Part shown: piece by piece, positions 58,904-64,000 of the stretch
Layout: each line of letters begins with the position of its first letter
How positions within the stretch are numbered: position 1 is the stretch's first letter
From: an uncultured Ruminococcus sp.
GTDB lineage: Bacteria; Bacillota; Clostridia; Oscillospirales; Acutalibacteraceae
Length of the DNA stretch: 64,000 nucleotides
Direction: 5' to 3'
Assembly (NCBI GenBank): GCA_902776185.1
Contig: CACYPH010000002.1
Span: 1-64,000, forward strand
The notes under the pieces: model-generated
What the model was told of the DNA's origin: nothing
Databases searched by the model: none
What the model saw: the letters and a program-made list of their open reading frames with translations, nothing else
Position numbers and translations under genes: made by a program

Positions 58904-59395
58904 ATGAAAAACAGAAAAGGTCATCTGCCGATTTACGGACCGGGACCTGTATTTGGCACTGTTGTGATCGCGCTGACGGTTGCGGCTATGCTTTGCAGGA
59001 ACCTGCCGCCGCTTCGATTCGGCAATATAGTGATCTTGAGGATCCCGCTGATCATAGTCGGGATCCTATTGATCCTCTTTGCGATATTCCTGTGGGTATA
59101 TGCGGTCATTATTACAAAGATCGATGATGGGATACTTCATAATCATCTGGTGACTACAGGAGCATATGCGCTGGTGCGCAATCCGATCTACTCGGCTATC
59201 CTGATCCTTTGCACAGGCGTACTGATGATCGGAGGAAATGTGCTGTTTCTGATCCTGCCGTTCCTTTACTGGGCGTTTCTTACCATTCTGTTGAAACAAA
59301 CGGAAGAGAAGTGGCTCCGGAAGCTCTACGGCGAAGCGTACACGGAATATTGCAATAAGGTAAACCGCTGTATCCCATGGTTTCCGAAGCGGTAG
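58904..59395 (+). CDS. ICMT/PEMT-type membrane methyltransferase
   Basis: The 163-residue protein has four to five TM helices and the isoprenylcysteine/phospholipid methyltransferase signature: VTTGAYALVRNPIYSAI in the loop and a C-terminal TEEKWLRKLYGEAYTEYCNK, VNRCIPWFPK. Members methylate carboxyls, lipids or small molecules with SAM; the substrate is unknown. The ATG at 58904 follows GGAG. A short coupled frame and a ZIP transporter follow. Confidence 0.82.
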   Translation: MKNRKGHLPIYGPGPVFGTVVIALTVAAMLCRNLPPLRFGNIVILRIPLIIVGILLILFAIFLWVYAVIITKIDDGILHNHLVTTGAYALVRNPIYSAILILCTGVLMIGGNVLFLILPFLYWAFLTILLKQTEEKWLRKLYGEAYTEYCNKVNRCIPWFPKR

Positions 59396-59420
59396 ACGGA
59401 TCATGATAAGGAGTGTATCT

Positions 59421-59468
59421 ATGTCAAAGAAAGCATTTATCATTCCGTACAGAAAGGTGAGCTTATGA
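59421..59468 (+). CDS. 15-codon upstream reading frame before the ZIP gene
   Basis: The ATG at 59421 has a strong AAGGAG, and the frame encodes MSKKAFIIPYRKVSL before TGA, which overlaps the ZIP start by four bases (ATGA). Its last codons contain the ZIP ribosome site (AAAGGTG). It may couple translation to the transporter gene, or be the remnant of a longer gene. Expression is uncertain. Confidence 0.35.
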   Translation: MSKKAFIIPYRKVSL

Positions 59469-60247
59469 CCGCATCTATAATATTTGGTTTAATGATCCCG
59501 TTTATCGGTACGACGCTCGGTTCTGCTGTTGTTTTCTTTATGAAACGATCGCTGAGTGTGAATGTTTCGAAGGCACTGACAGGATTTGCGGCGGGAGTGA
59601 TGACAGCGGCAAGCGTATGGAGCTTGATCATCCCCGCGATCGAACAGTCAGAGCCGATGGGGAAATGGTCATTTCTGCCTGCGTTTATTGGGTTTTGGCT
59701 GGGCGTTGGCTTTTTACTCTTGCTCGATCACGTTATTCCTCATCTGCACATCAATGAAGAAAAAGCAGAAGGCCCGAAGAGCAAGCTTGCCCGCACAACC
59801 ATGATGCTGCTCGCGGTCACCCTGCACAATATTCCCGAGGGAATGGCGGTTGGCGTTGTGTATGCGGGGCTTCTTTCCGGCTCCGCTGAGCTCAGCGCAG
59901 GAGGCGCATTGGCGCTGTCGATCGGTATTGCGATACAGAACTTCCCTGAGGGAGCGATCATCTCCATGCCGCTCCATGCTCAGGGACAATCAAAAGGAAA
60001 AGCCTTTTTGAACGGAACGCTGTCGGGCGCAGTGGAACCGATCTTCGGCGCGTTGACAGTGTTGTTCGCGGGATTGATCGTTCCCGCAATGCCGTACCTG
60101 CTGTCATTTGCCGCCGGCGCGATGATGTATGTGGTAGTAGAAGAACTAATCCCCGAAATGACGCAGGGTGAACATTCTCATATCGGTGTGTTGCTCTTTG
60201 CGGTGGGTTTCACCGTGATGATGGCGCTGGATGTTGCGCTGGGATAA
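59465..60247 (+). CDS. ZIP-family divalent metal transporter
   Basis: The 260-residue protein has eight TM helices and the two ZIP metal-binding helix motifs, HNIPEGMAVGVV (TM4) and QNFPEGAIISMP (TM5; the His is replaced by Gln). A short His-containing loop (PHLHINEEK) follows TM3. It imports zinc or another divalent cation, of the GufA/ZupT group. The ATG follows AAAGGTGA inside the preceding small frame. Confidence 0.88.
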   Translation: MTASIIFGLMIPFIGTTLGSAVVFFMKRSLSVNVSKALTGFAAGVMTAASVWSLIIPAIEQSEPMGKWSFLPAFIGFWLGVGFLLLLDHVIPHLHINEEKAEGPKSKLARTTMMLLAVTLHNIPEGMAVGVVYAGLLSGSAELSAGGALALSIGIAIQNFPEGAIISMPLHAQGQSKGKAFLNGTLSGAVEPIFGALTVLFAGLIVPAMPYLLSFAAGAMMYVVVEELIPEMTQGEHSHIGVLLFAVGFTVMMALDVALG

Positions 60248-60270
60248 CAAGTGAATGATTGGAGGATTCT

Positions 60271-60907
60271 ATGTTAAAATCAAATTATCATCCTAAAAAG
60301 CTGGTTGCCATCAGCCGTTATCAGAACTACTTCCCGACCTTGCCGACGGATATTCAAAGAGAAGTCTGCGACAGAATCGGCGAATTGACAGAAGAAGAAA
60401 GGCAGTTCTGTGACAAAGGCAACTACAAGCATATGGCGCAGATCCTGACCTCCATTGCTTTGTATGAAGTGCTGCAAAAGCACGGTAAGACCGAGGAAGA
60501 AGCCTACAAAATCGTCAGTGAGAAGATGTGGAAGTTCCTTGACCCGTCCGGGATGCAGAAGCTGGCAAAAGAGCTTCTTTCTGCCTTTAATGAAAAAGAT
60601 CGTGCCGCTCGGCTTCAAGAAGGGATCGGGCTATGGCTGGCGCTACACCTGGCACAAGGACGACCCGAAGCATGAATTTCATTTTGAGTGCAACGAGTGT
60701 ATCTACGCTAAAATACTCGGAAAAAGAGGGCTGATGAAACTCGGAACGATGTGCTGTCATGCAGATATCATCAACTACGGCGATCTGCCTTATACCGATT
60801 TTATTCGAACGAAAACAATTTGCAGCGGCGGCGACATATGTGATTTCAGGTTTGTTCGCCACGAGACCGATGCCGGCGACGGTTGGCAGCGTACCAAGAG
60901 TGTGTGA
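60271..60907 (+). pseudogene. L-2-amino-thiazoline-4-carboxylate hydrolase-like gene, frameshifted
   Basis: The first part (start ATG at 60271 behind GGAGG) reads like the helical N-terminus of the ATC-hydrolase family. Near 60575 the homologous frame changes, and the second part reads FHFECNECIYAKILGKRGLM, CCHADIINYGDLPYTDFIRT and GGDICDFRF, the Cys-rich C-terminal half of the family. A single-base indel in or near GAGCTTCTTTCTGCC would rejoin them. As given, only a 134-residue truncated protein is made. Confidence 0.75.
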
Positions 60908-60939
60908 TATAAATACAAACAGAAAAGGAGAACCTACCT

Positions 60940-61725
60940 ATGAAACCTGATTACAAAAACTGGATGCCGAAGGGTATGATCTATACAGCGCTCAGTATAA
61001 CCGCGCTATTTCTTGTTTTATTCATCGTTTTCGGCTTGACCGAGATCGTTTCCGGCGTTTTAAAAACTGTATTGTTCATCATTTTCCTTATCGGGACGGC
61101 TGCAGGCGTTTGCATCACGGTCTGGATGGCCCTGGTGTACCGCGCCTTTGATTACAATGGCAAGCGGAAAATGTCCAAACAGATCATCGACGGGATCGCC
61201 GCCTATATTGACGTACCCGACGGCAGCAAATGTCTTGATGTCGGCTGCGGCAGTGGAGCGCTGACCATCGCCTGCGCAAAAAGAAACCCCAAGGCGAGCT
61301 TCATCGGCGTCGACCGCTGGGGCAAGGAATACGCCTCCTTCAATCAGCCGCTGTGTGAGAGAAACGCCAAAGCGGAAGGCGCGAAGAATACGTCCTTTCA
61401 GCGCGGAGACGCGACAAAGCTGGATTTTGCAGACGAGACCTTCGACGCTGTTTGCAGTAATTATGTTTATCATAATATCCCGGGTGACAGACAGGCATAT
61501 TTGCTTGAAACGCTTCGCACCTTGAAAAAAGGCGGCACCTTTGCAATCCATGATATTTTTTCCAAAACGAAATACGGCGATATGCAGGCGTTTTTGAAAA
61601 AACTGCGGGAAATGGGCTATGAAAAGGCAGAGCTGATCGATACGACGGATGGAAAACTCATGTCAAAATCTGAATCTGTTTGGATGGGGCTTTCCGGCTC
61701 GGCACTGCTTGTGGGGAGAAAATGA
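60940..61725 (+). CDS. Membrane-anchored class I SAM-dependent methyltransferase
   Basis: The 261-residue protein has two N-terminal TM helices (about 13-33 and 40-66), then a methyltransferase domain with motif I CLDVGCGSGALTIACAK, the acidic loop FIGVDRWG, motif II in RGDATKLDFADETFDAV and motif III LKKGGTFAIHDIF. Membrane anchoring suggests a lipid or membrane-bound substrate. It follows the broken ATC-hydrolase gene by 32 bases; the ATG follows AAAGGAG. Confidence 0.83.
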   Translation: MKPDYKNWMPKGMIYTALSITALFLVLFIVFGLTEIVSGVLKTVLFIIFLIGTAAGVCITVWMALVYRAFDYNGKRKMSKQIIDGIAAYIDVPDGSKCLDVGCGSGALTIACAKRNPKASFIGVDRWGKEYASFNQPLCERNAKAEGAKNTSFQRGDATKLDFADETFDAVCSNYVYHNIPGDRQAYLLETLRTLKKGGTFAIHDIFSKTKYGDMQAFLKKLREMGYEKAELIDTTDGKLMSKSESVWMGLSGSALLVGRK

Positions 61726-61832
61726 ACATAAAGTCTACGGCTGTAGTTTACATAGTCTTGGTTTAACCGCAGTCAAAAGATCGCTTTGCTTTTTTGGTTT
61801 TTTCTCTTTCATAAACGACTCCTTTTTTTATG

Positions 61833-61873
61833 CCGAAAAACACAGTCAGCCATTCAGCTACTGTGTTTTTCGG
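61833..61873. terminator. Long hairpin between convergent regions
   Basis: CCGAAAAACACAGT pairs perfectly with ACTGTGTTTTTCGG over 14 bp with a 13-base loop. T-runs are inside the stem and ahead of it rather than after it, so it is an atypical terminator. Confidence 0.5.
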
Positions 61874-61913
61874 TGAAGAAAATATGTTGCAAAAAATGAA
61901 ATCAGCTAATTGA

Positions 61914-62095
61914 TTATGCTTCGGCGGGCTTTTCGCCTAATGCTTTGCAGGCAGCTAATGCTTCGTCGTCGGGAGCATCGTTGCAGATAATCGGCTCTGC
62001 TACTAAGATCGCGCCGTCGGCTTCGCACTGTTCCTGCCGGTTGCGCATCCATTCACCGTCGCCCCAGCCGTAGGAGCCGAACAGTGCTGTGTCAG
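61914..62095 (-). pseudogene. Flavodoxin, C-terminal fragment
   Basis: The minus-strand frame reads TALFGSYGWGDGEWMRNRQE, then IICNDAPDDEALAACKALGE, the typical flavodoxin C-terminus (FGSYGWGDGEWM). The N-terminal FMN phosphate loop is missing, and the fragment joins out of frame to a short start (ATG near 62110). It is a deletion remnant. Confidence 0.82.
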
Positions 62096-62130
62096 CATTT
62101 CCTCAGACATAGAGTTATTCCTTTCATGGA

Positions 62131-62250
62131 TAGTTAGCGGCTGCTAACTAATGCTCAAAAAATAGTTTCGCCTTCCTTGTGATAGACGAAAAGAGGGGAT
62201 TTATTCAGAGATTTAAAGAGGAAGAAGTATTAGTTAGCCGCAGCTAACTC
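62131..62250. promoter_or_regulatory. Two palindromic operators 100 bp apart
   Basis: TAGTTAGCGGCTGCTAACTA (62131-62150) is a perfect 8-4-8 palindrome. TAGTTAGC-CGCA-GCTAACTC (62231-62250) repeats it with one end mismatch, exactly 100 bp away. The TTAGC/GCTAA half-sites resemble DtxR/MntR-type metal-regulator boxes and lie upstream of the flavodoxin remnant. Confidence 0.65.
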
Positions 62251-62298
62251 GTATTATATGTTATCCTCCATCATTTGTCAAGACTTTTTTCAAGAGCT

Positions 62299-63102
62299 TT
62301 ACTTTACGCAGCGCACACATCCGGTGCAGGGATTGATACGGAGCTTACAGACGTCGATCAGTGACGTCCCGGCGGTCACGTTCCAGCCGTTGTTGCTGTT
62401 AAGAGAGCGCGGATGGTAGGCGCGGACTCTGTAATATTGAGAGTATTGCCTTACGAAATCCGGAGCATCCTCGATGCTCGGATCGATCGTACCTCCGCCG
62501 AGCTTGTAACTGCCGTTTCTGAAATCCTCTGTTCTCTGGTTATTGATTGCAACGCGTGCCTTGTGTCTGGCTTCTTCGTTATCCTGTTCGTCAAAATACC
62601 CGTTTCCGGTTACGCGGGACATATCGTACATGGTAGAGGCGACGGTCGCCTTGATACGGGTATCGATACAGGCGGTTTGCAATGCCATTCCGCCCCAGCC
62701 GCAGATACCGATAATGCCGATGCGGTCAGGATCGACGTCATCACGGCAGGAGAGATAATCCACCGCCGCCTGAAAATCCTCTACGTTAATGTCAGGAGAG
62801 TTCATATATCTCGGCTCACCGCCGCTCTCACCCGTGAAAGACGGGTCGAAAGCGATCGTGAGGAAGCCCCGCTCAGCCATTGTCTGCGCATACAAACCGG
62901 AATGCTGTTCCTTGACAGCCCCGAACGCGCCGCAGACGGCGATTGCGGGCAGCTTGCCCTCTGCATCCTTCGGCACATACATATCCGCCGCGAGGGTGAT
63001 TCCGAAATGGTTTGCGAAGGTCACCTTGCTGTGCTCGACCTTTTCACTTTTCGGGAAGCACTTGTCCCATTCCTGTGTTAATTTCAATTCTTCTGTTTTC
63101 AT
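62299..63102 (-). CDS. Alpha/beta hydrolase with Cys nucleophile and foreign C-terminus
   Basis: The 267-residue protein resembles the YcjY/dienelactone-hydrolase-like family, with a VCGAFGAVKEQHSG oxyanion region, DPSFTGESGGEP and nucleophile elbow GICGWGG with Cys in place of Ser. Relatives are about 300 residues or more. Here homology stops after YHPRSLNSNNGW, before the catalytic His. The last residues (CKLRINPCTGCVRCVK) look like the middle of an NADPH-dependent FMN reductase (INPCTGC). It is therefore probably a deletion fusion and catalytically dead. The ATG follows AGGAGG. Confidence 0.72.
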   Translation of the reverse strand: MKTEELKLTQEWDKCFPKSEKVEHSKVTFANHFGITLAADMYVPKDAEGKLPAIAVCGAFGAVKEQHSGLYAQTMAERGFLTIAFDPSFTGESGGEPRYMNSPDINVEDFQAAVDYLSCRDDVDPDRIGIIGICGWGGMALQTACIDTRIKATVASTMYDMSRVTGNGYFDEQDNEEARHKARVAINNQRTEDFRNGSYKLGGGTIDPSIEDAPDFVRQYSQYYRVRAYHPRSLNSNNGWNVTAGTSLIDVCKLRINPCTGCVRCVK

Positions 63103-63118
63103 TATCGTTTTCCTCCTG

Positions 63119-63760
63119 TTAAATTGTCAATGTAATGATTACGCTGCCGTTTGAAAGCAGCTCCGTTAACTCTGCCTGCGTTTTGCCTGTGATGTGTCCG
63201 AGGCGTGTATACGACCAAGTGTTGGAGCCGTAAAACACGACCATCTGATCGCCGGAATATAGGACGATATCTCCTGCGGAGGTGGTCGTCTTCACATCGT
63301 TTTGCGGTAAAGAGGTACCGATAGAGCCGACCTGCTCAAAGCCGCCGTACATGGACATATAGATGGTGAGAGGCTGATCCTTGCATAGCTCTTTGAGTGA
63401 TTGTACTGCGTCATTATCCTCCCACGCGACTGATACCGCTGTGCCGCCGATCGTCATTTGAAGGTCGCCGCTCTGTACTTCCTGCGGCTGTTCTTCCTCA
63501 TATTCCGGCTGATCGTAGTTGTTTTGAGGCTGTTCCTGCTCAGCTTCGGTGGGAGTCGGTTCTGCAGCCGTATTCTGTGTTTCAGGTATAGATGAAACCT
63601 TTTGTGTTGCGGCAACGGTTGGCTGTGTCGTTTCCGTCACCGCTGTTGTCGCGGCTAGCACGGTCGGTGCAGTTTTTTCGTTCCGGCTCTGCTCACCATT
63701 GCAGGCAGCCAAAAGAATAACGAAACACAGCGATAAAAATATCAGAAATCCTTTTCTCAT
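63119..63760 (-). CDS. Lipoprotein with cyclophilin-like domain
   Basis: The protein of about 213 residues has a lipoprotein signal with lipobox LLAAC (Cys near 19). A Thr/Gln/Glu-rich linker follows (about 25-95), then a cyclophilin-like beta-barrel domain (about 97-213; QMTIGGTAVSVAWEDNDAV, MSMYGGFEQVGSIGTSLPQN, SAGDIVLYSGDQMVVFYGSN). Such domains occur next to flavodoxin and oxidoreductase genes. The ATG at 63760 follows GGAG; the GTG at 63769 is less likely. It overlaps or closely follows the acetyltransferase gene. Confidence 0.82.
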   Translation of the reverse strand: MRKGFLIFLSLCFVILLAACNGEQSRNEKTAPTVLAATTAVTETTQPTVAATQKVSSIPETQNTAAEPTPTEAEQEQPQNNYDQPEYEEEQPQEVQSGDLQMTIGGTAVSVAWEDNDAVQSLKELCKDQPLTIYMSMYGGFEQVGSIGTSLPQNDVKTTTSAGDIVLYSGDQMVVFYGSNTWSYTRLGHITGKTQAELTELLSNGSVIITLTI

Positions 63761-63765
63761 TCTGT

Positions 63766-64000
63766 TCACTCCGTTTCAATATATTTGATGAATTTTGCGG
63801 GTACGCCGCCCACAACGGTGTTTGCTTCGACATTTTTGTTGACGACCGCTCCCGCGGCGATGACCGCGCCGTCACCGATGTTCACACCCGGAAGAATGGT
63901 GACGTTTGCCCCAATCCATGCGTTCTTGCCTATGGTAACGGGCTTGGGGATCAGATTCGCCCGCTTTGCGGGATCCATTTGGTGATTGAGTGTTGCGATC
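63766..64000 (-). CDS. Maltose/galactoside O-acetyltransferase-like protein, partial
   Basis: About 78 C-terminal residues are visible; the 5' part lies beyond the window. The hexapeptide-repeat (left-handed beta helix) pattern is clear: [40 protein letters not shown] and the closing [12 protein letters not shown]. The visible start of the fragment ([12 protein letters not shown]) matches the loop ahead of the last helix turns in Maa/LacA-type enzymes, which acetylate sugars with acetyl-CoA. The gene probably leads a short operon with the lipoprotein. Confidence 0.85.
   Translation of the reverse strand, partial: IATLNHQMDPAKRANLIPKPVTIGKNAWIGANVTILPGVNIGDGAVIAAGAVVNKNVEANTVVGGVPAKFIKYIETE

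Noticed and set aside
58616..58924. Minus-strand frame of 102 codons before the ICMT-like gene
   Set aside because: No ribosome site, low-complexity AT-rich composition, and it covers the promoter at 58839-58867.
61734..61812. Minus-strand mini-frame (KEKKPKKQSDLL) with an AAAGGAG site
   Set aside because: Only about 25 codons, strongly lysine-rich by AT bias, and without neighbours that would give it a role; could be a remnant but not supportable.

Overview
The window looks like chromosome from a gut-type member of the Clostridia, probably a Ruminococcus-like Oscillospiraceae. Signs are a type I dockerin on a secreted CotH protein, the SCIFF peptide with its radical SAM maturase, a lysine riboswitch, many GGAGG ribosome sites, and a moderately GC-rich codon style. 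No database search was possible; all family names come from motif reading.

Bases 1-29,900 are mostly ordinary core genome. The minus strand carries a divisome module (ftsE, ftsX and a coiled-coil M23 hydrolase) behind a CdaR/PucR-type regulator, an ECF sigma factor with a membrane partner, a sugar-ABC ATPase, a pseudouridine synthase, HAD and DUF554 proteins, and an NhaC-type transporter under a lysine riboswitch. The plus strand carries a D-2-hydroxyacid dehydrogenase, ychF, a TetR regulator followed by an MMPL pump and a heptad-repeat protein, a two-gene acyl-CoA dehydratase/activase pair, an Orn/Lys/Arg-decarboxylase-type enzyme, and the scfA-scfB peptide system. Several dispersed palindromic repeats lie between these genes.

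Bases 29,977-58,313 are a composite genomic island built on a tRNA-Ala(CGC) gene. The host tRNA is split inside its D-loop at an AG dinucleotide. The two element ends, rejoined, give a symmetric 52-bp attP of the kind used by large serine integrases. Element A (29,999-50,379) carries an intact replacement tRNA-Ala just inside its left end. It then has a large serine recombinase, ParB-like protein, relaxase, MobC-like protein and ParR/ParM, so it looks like an integrative mobilizable element. Its most striking gene, at 36,636-39,623, encodes a 995-residue protein with the signatures of the two-barrel RNA polymerase / eukaryotic RNA-dependent RNA polymerase superfamily, coupled to an unknown 280-residue protein. 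After a truncated oleate hydratase comes a cargo of TetR, radical SAM/SPASM, S-adenosylmethionine synthetase, CDP-alcohol phosphatidyltransferase, patatin, glycosyltransferase and acyltransferase genes, which reads as a mobile lipid or glycolipid pathway. The right end holds decayed TnpV and SDR genes.

Element B (50,436-58,257) ends with a second copy of the same att arm and a second tRNA 3' half. It holds a MuF-barnase/barstar toxin-immunity pair (toxin broken by one base), the C-terminal remnant of a related serine recombinase, a MATE exporter, a GH13 amylase with an AraC regulator, and the CotH-dockerin protein.

Bases 58,314-64,000 return to chromosome: a non-coding repeat region, an ICMT-like methyltransferase, a ZIP transporter, a frameshifted ATC-hydrolase-like gene, a membrane-anchored methyltransferase, then a decaying stretch with a flavodoxin fragment, paired palindromic operators, a chimeric alpha/beta hydrolase, a cyclophilin-like lipoprotein and an acetyltransferase cut by the window edge.
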